Source: Stenotrophomonas sp. 24(2023) (GTDB lineage: Bacteria > Pseudomonadota > Gammaproteobacteria > Xanthomonadales > Xanthomonadaceae). From it: 64,000 bases of DNA. The notes beneath the pieces were generated by a model. That model was not told the origin of the DNA and searched no databases. It saw nothing but the letters and a program-made list of their open reading frames with translations. This document shows, piece by piece, positions 41,674-49,967 of this stretch (position 1 is its first letter; every line of letters starts with the position of its first letter). Made by a program: the position numbers and the translations under genes. The stretch is from NCBI RefSeq assembly GCF_030913365.1, contig NZ_CP133160.1, forward strand, positions 2,270,001-2,334,000. The letters are read 5' to 3'.

Positions 41674-43112
41674 TCGCGGATTTTCAATGGGGTGCGCAAG
41701 CGCACGATATGGGTGATGCGGTCGATGTAGCGCGCGCTGTCGCTGGCCAGCATCGGCTCCAGCGGGGTGACCGAGACGCCGTTGAGGCGGGCCTGCACGT
41801 GCGTGCCGTCGCCGTCGCGCCAGCTGCCGCCGGCCACATCGTGGATGACCCAGGTGCGGCCATCGACGTGGCCCAGCGTCAGCATCACATGGCCGGGGAT
41901 GTAGACCAGATCGCCGGTCTGTGCGGCGGCCACGGCGCGGTCGCGGTGGACAGTATCATCGCCGGCGCCAAAGGGCAGGCTGTCAAGCGCCGGGCTGCTG
42001 GCCTGCGCACCGGTATTGCGCGGCAGCAGCACGCCGAAGCTGCGGTAGATTTCCGAGATGAAGCCGCTGCAGTCGCGCGCGTTGTAGTCGTGGCCCCAGC
42101 CGTAGCGTTCGCCGAGGAACTTGAAGGCCTGCTGCAGCAGCAGGCGCGGGGTCAGCGGCAGGTAGTCGGGGGCGGTGTCCTGCGAGCGCGGCAGCAGGGC
42201 CGGACGCAGTGCCAGCCGACCGTCGGCCTCGCGCACCGGCAACTGCACCACCCAGCCGGCATGCGGTTGCTGGCCGTTCACGGGGGTACCGGCCGGCCAG
42301 TCGGCCAGCACCGGCACGCGCACGCCCATCTCCAACTGCAGCTGCGACAGCCGTGGTTCTTCCGGGGTGAAGGCAGTGTGCGCCACCGCACCGGTGACGA
42401 TGCGGTAGGGGCCCTGCGTGCCATAGCCGAGCACGGTGGCCTTGTCGCCGCTGGCGACCGAACCGGCGTCGATCCACGCGCTGTAGCGCTGGCTGTGCAC
42501 GAACAGCCAGCGGCCGTCGGCGCTGCGGTGGATGATCGCCACGGCATCGCCGGGGAACAGCGCCGATTCCTGGAAGCGGTCGATATCGGTGTCGCCCGGC
42601 GTGCTGAACACCCGCGTATCGGTAGGGAAGGTGCGCAAGGCAGCGCGCTTCACTACCAGGCCGTACTGCGGCGCTACCTGTGCGGCGATTGCCGCCACGC
42701 CCAGGTTGGCCTCGATCGACGCGCGCAGCGCTGCCGTGATGGGCTGGCCCCGGTCGTCATAGAGAGGCCATGTCGGCCAGATCGACAGCGCGCTGACGCT
42801 GGCGCGCACCTGCGCGGCGGTCAGCTGCGGGGGCAGGGCGGCGATGTCCTGGATGTGTGCGTCCTGCGTGCGCATACGCGCGTTCTGCGCGTTGATCTGC
42901 GTGCGGTCCAGGAGGGGGGTATCAGCGTTGTCCAGCCGTGCGGCCCAGTACTGCGGGGTCAGGTAGGCCTCGTGCAGGCCGATCACATACGGCAGCGGCG
43001 CGCCGGGATCAGGTGCCTGCGGCGCCTGCGCAGAGGCCGGTACGGCCAGCAGGCACAGGGCCAGAGTGAACCGGCGCGGCCAGTGCCGAGGTGCAGCGAG
43101 CGATTGATTCAT
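41670..43112 (-). CDS. Secreted SH3 plus NlpC/P60 cysteine endopeptidase
   Basis: 480-residue exported protein. The ATG at 43112 follows GGGAG; a signal peptide ends SASAQAP. Residues about 150-290 hold SH3b-like beta segments (LFPGDAVAIIHRSADGRWLFV). The C-terminal NlpC/P60 domain (about 320-470) has Cys348 in ARDCSGFISEIYR, His408 in IPGHVMLTLGH and a likely third residue His424 (WVIHDV). Such enzymes cut the gamma-D-Glu-diamino acid bond in murein stem peptides, releasing L-Ala-D-Glu. That is the substrate of the epimerase encoded next, with which it overlaps by four bases. First gene of the module. Confidence 0.9.
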   Translation of the reverse strand: MNQSLAAPRHWPRRFTLALCLLAVPASAQAPQAPDPGAPLPYVIGLHEAYLTPQYWAARLDNADTPLLDRTQINAQNARMRTQDAHIQDIAALPPQLTAAQVRASVSALSIWPTWPLYDDRGQPITAALRASIEANLGVAAIAAQVAPQYGLVVKRAALRTFPTDTRVFSTPGDTDIDRFQESALFPGDAVAIIHRSADGRWLFVHSQRYSAWIDAGSVASGDKATVLGYGTQGPYRIVTGAVAHTAFTPEEPRLSQLQLEMGVRVPVLADWPAGTPVNGQQPHAGWVVQLPVREADGRLALRPALLPRSQDTAPDYLPLTPRLLLQQAFKFLGERYGWGHDYNARDCSGFISEIYRSFGVLLPRNTGAQASSPALDSLPFGAGDDTVHRDRAVAAAQTGDLVYIPGHVMLTLGHVDGRTWVIHDVAGGSWRDGDGTHVQARLNGVSVTPLEPMLASDSARYIDRITHIVRLRTPLKIRE

Positions 43113-43168
43113 GCGCAACGCTCCCTATCGAATCCGTTGGAACATGTGGCGGGGGCCCGCGCCGGCCT

Positions 43169-43522
43169 TTACGGCGTCGCCGGCGCCTGCTGGGCGATTT
43201 GCGCGTCCAGTGCAGCGCGGTCGGCCCAGACCGTGCCGCAGTGGCCGCAGCCCCAGATCGGTGGGCGCAGGGTTTCAACATGGCTGACCAGACCGTCGCA
43301 ACCGGGCTCCGGGCAGGGGATGGCCGGTGTTGCGTCCGCTGTACTGGCCAGCGGGCGCTTACCGGTATGTGGATCGAAATCGCCATAGCTGCCGCAGCGG
43401 GTGCACTCGATCATCACCAGGCGCATGCCTTTGGCGCGGGACTGCTGCAGCAGCGCAAGGCCTGCGGCGTCCGGCACGAACGGCGCGCTGCACTGGGGGC
43501 AACGCAGGTGAGTCTGTTCCAT
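43169..43522 (-). CDS. Zinc-ribbon protein of unknown function
   Basis: 117-residue protein with four Cys pairs, CPQC, CTRC, CPEPGC and CGHC, arranged as two treble-clef or ribbon zinc sites. It starts MEQTHLRCPQCSAPFV; an upstream ATG at 43576 would add 18 residues and lacks a ribosome site. No signal peptide or nucleic-acid domain is seen. Its name and function are unassigned. It lies 56 bp upstream of the NlpC/P60 gene on the same strand and may share its transcript. Confidence 0.75.
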   Translation of the reverse strand: MEQTHLRCPQCSAPFVPDAAGLALLQQSRAKGMRLVMIECTRCGSYGDFDPHTGKRPLASTADATPAIPCPEPGCDGLVSHVETLRPPIWGCGHCGTVWADRAALDAQIAQQAPATP

Positions 43523-43651
43523 CCCGCACGGGCTCCGGTTGTCGGCGAACTGTTTTGGAATGCTTATTCCTTTCATCTACGAAATCAAGAATAAATAACT
43601 TACCCCCTGTCTGGCCCGTGTTGCACAGCCGTTGGCACCCGTGCTGGGGAA

Positions 43652-43880
43652 GTGTCGCTGTGGATCCGGCCGTTCGCAAACCGCGTCTGCCTGCCGCCGC
43701 AGGCCTGTGTGCGCGCTGCTGCTGACGAAGCCGCAGCGGAATCCGCCGTACGCCGCTGGGTTCCCGACCTGGCCGATGCCGAGCTCGCGCGCAGGGATCA
43801 GCTCGGCCCGATCGAACACCTGGATATCGACGGCACCCGCTGGTACTCCCAGCGTGCGCCTTCCAACCTGGGTGCTGGCA
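43652..43880 (+). pseudogene. Possible remnant of a protein-coding gene
   Basis: In the 525-bp gap between the zinc-ribbon gene and the next membrane protein gene, one frame reads sensibly over about 45 codons, with ESAVRRWVPDLADAELA, then PIEHLDIDGTRWYSQRAPSN. The phrase DGTRWYSQRAPSNL looks like part of a transglutaminase-like or similar enzyme, but the sequence then decays into unrelated residues and no good start or end exists. I read it as a degraded gene or a small unknown ORF; the rest of the gap holds no gene. Confidence 0.3.
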
Positions 43881-44014
43881 CAGATGGCCCATCTGTTGAC
43901 GCAGCCCCTGACAAGACAGTTGCTACTGCCCGCCATCCCACGGAATGCCGCTCTTGCCTTTGACGTTGCCGTCGCATTGGGCAGGTGCAGGGCTGCAAGC
44001 CCTGCCGATACCCT

Positions 44015-44020
44015 TACACT
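44015..44020 (+). promoter_or_regulatory. -10 box TACACT, next to a hairpin
   Basis: TACACT 28 bases before the ATG at 44049. Ten bases upstream, a perfect hairpin GCAGGGC-TGCAA-GCCCTGC (43987-44005) may be an operator or the end of an upstream transcript. Confidence 0.35.
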
Positions 44021-44048
44021 CATTACCGCCTCCCAACTGCCCACCCGC

Positions 44049-44420
44049 ATGAACCTTCCTCTGCACTTCGGCCTGCTCGGCACCCTGGAAGCCGGTGCCA
44101 TCGCCCTGCTGGTCGGGCTGCTGGTGTACTTCCTGTGGCACCACCTGTGCCGCCTGCTGCGCTGGTCGGTCGGCCATGCCATCGGCTGGTCGTGCGTGAT
44201 CGCCGTGGCCATCGCCGCCGGCACGGATGCGTGGAAGCTGTTCTACATGGGCATCGTTCGGCTGGAATCGCCGCTGTATGCGCGCCTGTTCCTGGCCACC
44301 ATCCATGACCCGAACGAACTCGGCTCGCGCGTGGTGCTGGAAATCGCCGGTGCGTTGAGTGGTGTTGCGCTGGGGTGGCTGGTGTTCAGTTCGCGCTCAT
44401 CGTCCAAAACCGAGGCCTGA
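44049..44420 (+). CDS. Membrane protein of unknown function, 123 residues
   Basis: Hydrophobic protein of 123 residues with about three transmembrane helices, a charged linker in the middle (FYMGIVRLESPLYARLF) and a Ser-rich basic end (SSRSSSKTEA). The ATG was picked because longer versions extend into the low-quality upstream sequence. No family is recognised. It is preceded by a TACACT -10 box and followed by a 228-bp gap with inverted repeats. Confidence 0.7.
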   Translation: MNLPLHFGLLGTLEAGAIALLVGLLVYFLWHHLCRLLRWSVGHAIGWSCVIAVAIAAGTDAWKLFYMGIVRLESPLYARLFLATIHDPNELGSRVVLEIAGALSGVALGWLVFSSRSSSKTEA

Positions 44421-44511
44421 CGCAGGTTTTTCGTTCGCGTGCGGTTAAATCCGCGCGTATTGAATGCGTGCCTTACTCCCTGCTCACGCATGGCTTACAA
44501 CCGCGCTAACG

Positions 44512-44543
44512 CACGCACGGCGTTCGGTGGTTAACCGTGCGTG
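44512..44543 (+). other. Inverted repeat upstream of the EF-hand gene
   Basis: Perfect 9-bp inverted repeat CACGCACGG / CCGTGCGTG with a 14-base loop, 106 bp before the EF-hand ATG, in a stretch less GC-rich than its surroundings. It may be an operator or a leader RNA hairpin. Confidence 0.4.
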
Positions 44544-44648
44544 TTCGCGCCGGTTGCAGCGCAAAAGCGATTCACAAAACCGGTGGCAGGGTGGGTGCCG
44601 TGCGGACACAACAGGCCGCGCATCACCACCCCAACGGAGACCCACCTG

Positions 44649-45059
44649 ATGACTATTCGCAACCGCAAGCCCCTGATCGCCCTGGTCATCGCCGCGGGCA
44701 GCCTGCTGGCCCTGCCGGCCATGGCGCAGAGCGCACAGCAGCAGGCCGCGCAGGCACAGTCCCAGGCCGCGCAGGCGCAGCAGGCTGCTGCGCAGGCGGG
44801 CCAGGCCGCAACCCAGGCCACTGATTCGGCCGCCGCTGCTTCCGCGCAGGCCAACGGCGGCGGTGGCGGCCAGACCTGGGCCAGCATCGATACCGATGGC
44901 AACGGCACCATCAGCAAGGCCGAAGCCCAGGTCAACGCCGGCCTGGCCCAGGTGTTCGACCAGGCCGACACCAACAAGGACGGCCAGCTGACGCCGGACG
45001 AGTACAAGGCGTTCGTGCAGTCCCAGCAGGGCGCTGCCGGGGCCGCGCAGGGCAACTGA
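44649..45059 (+). CDS. Secreted EF-hand calcium-binding protein
   Basis: 136-residue exported protein with a signal peptide ending PAMAQSA. A Gln/Ala-rich low-complexity region (about residues 28-70) and a Gly-run lead to a pair of EF-hands: DTDGNGTISKAE (residues 81-92) and DTNKDGQLTPDE (107-118). All calcium ligand positions are filled, so the domain should bind two Ca2+. GGAG precedes the ATG. The role of secreted bacterial EF-hand proteins is mostly unknown. A strong terminator follows. Confidence 0.88.
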   Translation: MTIRNRKPLIALVIAAGSLLALPAMAQSAQQQAAQAQSQAAQAQQAAAQAGQAATQATDSAAAASAQANGGGGGQTWASIDTDGNGTISKAEAQVNAGLAQVFDQADTNKDGQLTPDEYKAFVQSQQGAAGAAQGN

Positions 45060-45088
45060 TCCGTTCATCGGGCGCATGGGCCCAATGG

Positions 45089-45120
45089 AACCCGGGCGGC
45101 TGCGGCCGCCCGGGTTTTTT
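45089..45120 (+). terminator. Terminator after the EF-hand gene
   Basis: Perfect 12-bp stem AACCCGGGCGGC / GCCGCCCGGGTT around TGCG, followed by TTTT. Confidence 0.9.
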
Positions 45121-45150
45121 CCGCAACCGGCCAGCCTGTATCCTTGGCCG

Positions 45151-45903
45151 ATGAACACCCCCACGCCTGCGCCGTCGCGCGCCATCGGCCTGGTTGGTTT
45201 TGACGGTGACGACACGCTGTGGAAGAGCGAGGACTACTACCGCAAGGCTGAACAGGATTACCTGGACCTGCTGTCGCGCTACATCGATGTGCACGATACC
45301 CAGACCGCCCGGCACCTGCTGGAAGTACAGCAGCGCCACCTGGGCACGTTCGGCTACGGCGTAAAGAGCATGGCGCTGTCGATGATCGAAGCGTCCATCG
45401 AGATCACCGGCCAGCGCATCGAGGCGCGCGACATCCAGCGCATCCTGGACATCGGCCATGCCACCCTGCGCCACCCGGTGGAGCTGATCGAGGGCGTACG
45501 CGAGTCGGTGGCGAAGATCGCCGCCGAGTATCCGGTGGTGCTGATCACCAAGGGCGACCTGTTCCACCAGGAAGCCAAGATCAAGGTCGCTGACCTGCAC
45601 GACCTGTTCCCGCGCATCGAGATCGTGTCCGAGAAGGACCCGCAGACCTATGCCCGCGTGCTGGCCGAGTTCGACCTGCCGATGGAGCGCTTCGTGATGG
45701 TTGGCAATTCGCTGCGCTCGGACATCGAGCCGGTGGTTACCTTGGGCGGCTGGGGCATCCATACCCCGTACGCGGTGACCTGGGCGCACGAGACCCAGCA
45801 TGGTGTGGCCGACGATGAACCGCGCATGGTCAACGCCGATACCGCCTGGGACTGGCCGGCTGCGCTGGCCACCATCGAGGCCAAGGCCGCCGCGGCGGCC
45901 TGA
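45151..45903 (+). CDS. HAD family phosphatase
   Basis: 250-residue soluble hydrolase. Motif I is DGDDTLW near the N-terminus (VGFDGDDTLWKSED), motif II is in VVLITKGD, and motif III/IV in the later SEKDPQTY and GNSLRSDIEPV. HAD phosphatases dephosphorylate small molecules. No Shine-Dalgarno precedes the ATG, but TATCCT (45139-45144) ends six bases before it, again the leaderless spacing. The substrate is unknown. It sits between the EF-hand gene and a small secreted protein gene. Confidence 0.88.
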   Translation: MNTPTPAPSRAIGLVGFDGDDTLWKSEDYYRKAEQDYLDLLSRYIDVHDTQTARHLLEVQQRHLGTFGYGVKSMALSMIEASIEITGQRIEARDIQRILDIGHATLRHPVELIEGVRESVAKIAAEYPVVLITKGDLFHQEAKIKVADLHDLFPRIEIVSEKDPQTYARVLAEFDLPMERFVMVGNSLRSDIEPVVTLGGWGIHTPYAVTWAHETQHGVADDEPRMVNADTAWDWPAALATIEAKAAAAA

Positions 45904-45934
45904 CAGGGCACGGCGGCTGCGGCAGAATCGGCAC

Positions 45935-46423
45935 ATGGCCCTGCTGCTGCGACCGCTGTTGCTGTCCCTGCTGCTGGTGCCGGCCCTGGCGCCGGCCCAG
46001 CAGACCGCCGAGCGTTCCGACGCCTACCAGGTGGACACCGGCGATGCCTGGCTGGATGCCCAGCTGGCCGACATCAACCATTACGCCGAGCGCTACCCGG
46101 ATGCCTTCCTGGATGAGGTGGCGCGCTACAGCGGCGTGTCGCGCGGCTACGTGGCCGCGCTGCTGTACAGCCACGGTTGGCAGGCCGGGGATATCTACTT
46201 CGCCTGTTTCTGGGCCAAGGCCAGCGGCCAGAGCTGCCGCGATAGCGTGCGCGCCTTCAGCCAGGACCCCGACGGTGGCTGGGAGGCGGTGGTCCGGCGC
46301 CTGCCGGTGAAGCCGCAGAACCTGCACCTGCGCGCGGTGCGCCATGCCGTGGTGGCCAGCTTCGGCCACTGGGACCGGCCGATCAGCCTGGATGCCACCT
46401 TGAAGCGGCAGCTGGGCAAATGA
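45935..46423 (+). CDS. Conserved secreted protein, unknown function
   Basis: 162-residue protein with a signal peptide (ends APAQQTAE). The mature part is a helical domain with one Cys pair (YFACFWAKASGQSCRDSV), RYSGVSRGYVAALLYSHGW and an amphipathic C-terminus. Fits small periplasmic proteins of unknown function typical of this bacterial group. CAGAAT ends six bases before the ATG and there is no ribosome site, the leaderless pattern shared by several genes here. Confidence 0.78.
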   Translation: MALLLRPLLLSLLLVPALAPAQQTAERSDAYQVDTGDAWLDAQLADINHYAERYPDAFLDEVARYSGVSRGYVAALLYSHGWQAGDIYFACFWAKASGQSCRDSVRAFSQDPDGGWEAVVRRLPVKPQNLHLRAVRHAVVASFGHWDRPISLDATLKRQLGK

Positions 46424-46432
46424 CGCGTGCGT

Positions 46433-46460
46433 GCGCCCGCCGGGCATGACCGGGCGCTAC
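46433..46460 (-). repeat. SMAG-type REP element
   Basis: On the minus strand GTAGCGCCCG, then a short spacer with GCCCGG, then CGGGCGC: arms GCGCCCG / CGGGCGC with the GTAG header on the right. It lies between the secreted-protein gene and hglS. Confidence 0.6.
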
Positions 46461-46553
46461 CGGTTCCCATGTTGCTCTGCATATCGCCGCCGCCGCGCGC
46501 TCCGGCGACAATACCGGTTCTGGCTGTTCCCCGTTCCCGTAATCGAGTGACTG

Positions 46554-47915
46554 ATGAGCGCCCCTTTCGTTTCGCCTGATGTGATCCGTCGCCTGTTCGC
46601 CCAGGCCATGTCCCGCATGTACCGCACCGAAGTGCCGCTGTACGGCACGCTGGTGGAGCTGGTGGAGCGCATCAACGCGCAGGTGCTGGCCGACGACCCG
46701 GTACTGGCCGCGCAGCTGCAGCGCAACGATGAGCGCGCCCGCCTGGATGAGGAACGCCACGGCGCCATCCGTGTCGGCACGGTGGAGGAGCTGGCGACCC
46801 TGCGCCGCCTGTTCGCGGTGATGGGCATGTACCCGGTGGGCTACTACGACCTGTCGGTGGCCGGCGTGCCCGTGCATTCCACCGCGTTCCGCCCGCTTAC
46901 CGCCGCGGCGCTGGCGCAGAACCCGTTCCGCGTGTTCACCTCGCTGCTGCGCCTGGAACTGATCGAAGACGAAGCGCTGCGCGCGCAGTCCGCGCAGATC
47001 CTCGCGCGCCGCCGCATCTTCACCGACGACGCGCTGGCGCTGATCGAACAGGCCGAGCGTGACGGTGGGCTGTCGCAGGCCGATGCCGAGCGCTTCGTCG
47101 CTGGTGCGCTGGAAACCTTCCGCTGGCACGGCGATGCCACCGTGGACCTGCCCACCTACCACGCCCTGCACGACGCCCACCGGCTGATCGCCGACGTGGT
47201 CAGCTTCCGTGGCCCGCACATCAACCACCTCACCCCGCGCACGCTGGATATCGATGCCGCACAGGTGGCGATGATCGAGCAGGGCATGGCGGCCAAGGCG
47301 GTGATCGAAGGCCCACCGCGGCGCGCCTGTCCGATCCTGCTGCGGCAGACCAGCTTCAAGGCGCTGGAAGAGGCCGTGCACTTCCCTGATGGACAGGGCG
47401 GCGATGCCGGCACCCATACCGCGCGCTTCGGCGAGATCGAACAGCGCGGCCTGGCGCTGACCCGCAAGGGCCGCGCGCTGTACGATCAGCTGCTGTCGCA
47501 GGCCCGCGAAACGGGCGGTGCAGGCAGCACCGGTGGCGACTATGGGCAGCGCCTGCAGGCGGTGTTCGCCGCGTTCCCGGATGACCATGACACCCTGCGC
47601 CAGGAGGGCCTGGGGTTCTACCGCTACCAGCTGACCGAAGCCGGCCGCGCCGACCCCGCGCGCGTGGCCGACCTGCCGGCGGAGGTGCTGGTGGCCAGCG
47701 GCCTGGCCACGGCCGACCCGATTGTCTACGAGGATTTCCTGCCGGTCAGCGCCGCGGGCATCTTCCAGTCCAACCTGGGCGGCGAAGAACAGCGCGCGTA
47801 TGCGGCGCAGGCCAACCGCGAGGCCTTCGAGCAGGCGCTGGGCGTGGCGGTGAATGACGAGTTCGAGATCTACGCGCAGCTGCAGGCCGACTCGCTGGCG
47901 GCGCTCCGCACCTGA
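46554..47915 (+). CDS. hglS: 2-oxoadipate dioxygenase/decarboxylase (HglS/YdcJ, VOC superfamily)
   Basis: 453-residue iron enzyme of D-lysine or L-lysine-to-2-oxoglutarate breakdown, converting 2-oxoadipate to D-2-hydroxyglutarate. Residues matching the metal and substrate site of the Pseudomonas enzyme are present at the right spacing: His69 and Arg73 (ERHGAIRVG), His225 (GPHINHLTPR) and Glu294 (ARFGEIEQRG). The family was formerly DUF1338. No other lysine catabolism genes are nearby, so the step may be fed by an unlinked pathway. It is monocistronic and convergent with the CoA-transferase. Confidence 0.9.
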   Translation: MSAPFVSPDVIRRLFAQAMSRMYRTEVPLYGTLVELVERINAQVLADDPVLAAQLQRNDERARLDEERHGAIRVGTVEELATLRRLFAVMGMYPVGYYDLSVAGVPVHSTAFRPLTAAALAQNPFRVFTSLLRLELIEDEALRAQSAQILARRRIFTDDALALIEQAERDGGLSQADAERFVAGALETFRWHGDATVDLPTYHALHDAHRLIADVVSFRGPHINHLTPRTLDIDAAQVAMIEQGMAAKAVIEGPPRRACPILLRQTSFKALEEAVHFPDGQGGDAGTHTARFGEIEQRGLALTRKGRALYDQLLSQARETGGAGSTGGDYGQRLQAVFAAFPDDHDTLRQEGLGFYRYQLTEAGRADPARVADLPAEVLVASGLATADPIVYEDFLPVSAAGIFQSNLGGEEQRAYAAQANREAFEQALGVAVNDEFEIYAQLQADSLAALRT

Positions 47916-47937
47916 TCGGCACCGCTTGGGTGCGTGT

Positions 47938-47998
47938 GGTGGGTGCGGACCAAGGTCCGCACCCACCGGAAGCCGGCAGCGCCGGGCCCTGCCCGGCG
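47938..47998. repeat. Two palindromes between convergent genes (14-bp perfect palindrome and SMAG-like element)
   Basis: First, GGTGGGTGCGGACC, AA, then the exact reverse complement (47938-47967), an extremely stable symmetric stem. Second, GCAGCGCCGGGC-CCT-GCCCGGCG (47975-47998), a SMAG stem with a GCAG header. Together they fill the gap between hglS and the CoA-transferase. Confidence 0.75.
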
Positions 47999-48007
47999 AA
48001 CCGGAGA

Positions 48008-49522
48008 TCAGGCCTTCATCGTGCCGGTATCCAGCCAGCGCTGGTGCCAGGACAACGCTTCGGGCAGCAGGTGCGGGGTGTGCTTGCCGTAGCTTTCGCG
48101 GCTGGCACGGTCGAAGTAGTCCTGCAGCTGCGCGCGGAAATCCGGGTGCGCGCAGTTGTCGATCAGCACCTGCGCGCGCTTGCGCGGGGTCAGCCCGCGC
48201 AGATCGGCCAGGCCCTGTTCGGTGACGATCACCGACACATCGTGCTCGGTGTGGTCCACATGGCTGGCCATCGGCACGATGGCCGAGATGGTGCCGCCCT
48301 TGGCCGTGGACGGGCTCAGGAACGCGGACAGGAAGCCGTTGCGCGCGAAGTCGCCCGAGCCGCCGATGCCGTTCATGATCCGCGTGCCCATCACGTGCGT
48401 CGAATTGACGTTGCCGTAGATGTCCACCTCGATCATGCCGTTCATGCCGATGCAGCCCAAGCGGCGCACCAGCTCGGGATGGTTGGAGATTTCCTGCGTG
48501 CGCATGATGATGCGCTCACGGTAGAAATCGATGTTCTGCTTGAACGTCTCATTGGCCTGTGGGCTCAGCGCGAAGCCGGTGCACGAGGCATGGCTGAGCA
48601 CGCCGTCGCGCAGCAGGTCGAGCATGCCGTCCTGGATCACCTCGGTGAACGCGGTCAGATCACGGAAACCGCTCCTGGCCAGGCCGGCCAGCACCGCGTT
48701 GGGAATGTTGCCCACGCCCGACTGCAGCGGCAGCAGGTTCGGCGGCAGGCGGCCGTGCTTCACTTCGTACTTGAGGAAGTCGATCAGGTGCGCGGCGATC
48801 TGCTCGCTGGTCGCATCGATCGGGCTGAACGGACTGTTGCGGTCCGGGCCGTTGGTGCGCACCACCGCCACGATCTTGTCCGGGTCGCAGCGCAGCGCGG
48901 TATCGCCGATGCGGTCATTGGCGTTGACCAGCGGAATCGGCTTGCGGTGCGGCGGCAGCGCGGTGCCGTAGTAGATGTCATGCATGCCGTCCACGCCGGC
49001 CGGCTGCCATTCGTTGACCTCGACGATCACCTTCTTGGCCAGGTCCAGCCAGGTCTTGTTGTTGCCCACCGAGGTGGAGGGCACCAGCGAACCATCCTCG
49101 CGGATGGCCGACACTTCGATCACCGCCGTGTCGATCTGGCCATAGAAACCGAACCACACGTGCTGGGCGACATGGCTCAGGTGGATGTCGATGTAATCCA
49201 GCTTGCCCTCGTTGATGCGGTTGCGCGCATCCGGGTCGCTCTGGAACGGCATGCGCATGGCGATGCCATCGGCCTTGGCCAGCGCGCCGTCCAGTTCCGG
49301 GGCGGTGGACGCGCCGGTCATCAGCTTGATCTGGAACGGCTGGCCCTGGGCATGCACGGCCTCGATACGACGGGCCAGCTCGACCGGCACGGCCTTGGGA
49401 TAACCCGAACCGGTGAAGCCGCTCATGGCCACGGTTTCACCGGGCTGGATCAGCGCGGCGGCGGCCTCGGCAGAGACCACGCGGTCGCGAAGACGCGCGT
49501 TGGCGATGCGATCAACAGACAT
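48008..49522 (-). CDS. Acetyl-CoA hydrolase/transferase family protein (succinyl-CoA:acetate CoA-transferase type)
   Basis: 504-residue class I CoA-transferase that moves CoA between carboxylic acids. Family features are GETVAMSGFTGSGYPKAVP near the N-terminus, the glutamate-bearing region GCIGMNGMIEVDIYGNVNSTHVMGT (the active-site Glu is expected here) and the C-terminal LADLRGLTPRKRAQVLI. Such enzymes form succinate and acetyl-CoA from acetate in some bacteria (AarC/ScpC). The specificity cannot be told from sequence alone. Single gene, divergent from glnE. Confidence 0.92.
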   Translation of the reverse strand: MSVDRIANARLRDRVVSAEAAAALIQPGETVAMSGFTGSGYPKAVPVELARRIEAVHAQGQPFQIKLMTGASTAPELDGALAKADGIAMRMPFQSDPDARNRINEGKLDYIDIHLSHVAQHVWFGFYGQIDTAVIEVSAIREDGSLVPSTSVGNNKTWLDLAKKVIVEVNEWQPAGVDGMHDIYYGTALPPHRKPIPLVNANDRIGDTALRCDPDKIVAVVRTNGPDRNSPFSPIDATSEQIAAHLIDFLKYEVKHGRLPPNLLPLQSGVGNIPNAVLAGLARSGFRDLTAFTEVIQDGMLDLLRDGVLSHASCTGFALSPQANETFKQNIDFYRERIIMRTQEISNHPELVRRLGCIGMNGMIEVDIYGNVNSTHVMGTRIMNGIGGSGDFARNGFLSAFLSPSTAKGGTISAIVPMASHVDHTEHDVSVIVTEQGLADLRGLTPRKRAQVLIDNCAHPDFRAQLQDYFDRASRESYGKHTPHLLPEALSWHQRWLDTGTMKA

Positions 49523-49650
49523 GAGGACACTGTTTCATGGGGGAAACCGGATTATCCGCCATGCACCGTACGGTGGGGTGTTCTACCTTGGTGGGATGGC
49601 GGCCACCGGGGGGGCGTGGGTGGCCATCGGGGAATATCACAGGACATTCT

Positions 49651-49681
49651 CCGCCGGGCGTGGCGGACATACGCCCGGCGG
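49651..49681. repeat. Palindrome in the CoA-transferase/glnE gap
   Basis: Perfect 11-bp inverted repeat CCGCCGGGCGT / ACGCCCGGCGG (49651-49661, 49671-49681) with a 9-base loop. It resembles the stem of the SMAG elements, without a GTAG header. Confidence 0.5.
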
Positions 49682-49792
49682 CCGCTGCGTATCCTGAATT
49701 CGGGGCATGGGATTTTGTTTTGCAGTGCAGCGTGCAAACCGCCGCCAGACCCCGCACGATGGCCCTGCATCCCGACGTGGGGGAGGGAGCAG

Positions 49793-49829
49793 AGCCCGCT
49801 GGCAGTTCGCTGCAAGCGGGCTTTTTTAT
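49793..49829 (+). terminator. Intrinsic terminator with UUCG loop upstream of glnE
   Basis: Stem AGCCCGCT ... AGCGGGCT enclosing GCAG-TTCG-CTGC, followed by TTTTTT. It lies 139 bp before the glnE ATG and has no ORF in front of it, so it ends an independent short transcript or acts as an attenuator. The 445-bp gap 49523-49967 holds no other gene. Confidence 0.75.
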
Positions 49830-49967
49830 TGCCTGACGGTCAGGGCCACGCGGTGGCAGGGCAGCCGAGCGCTGCCAATGACGGCACTACCGGCCTTTCC
49901 GTTACCACACCGGCCGCAGCAACGCGCCGGCGTTGGCAAAGCGATCCGGCGCCGCGAGAATCAGCGC

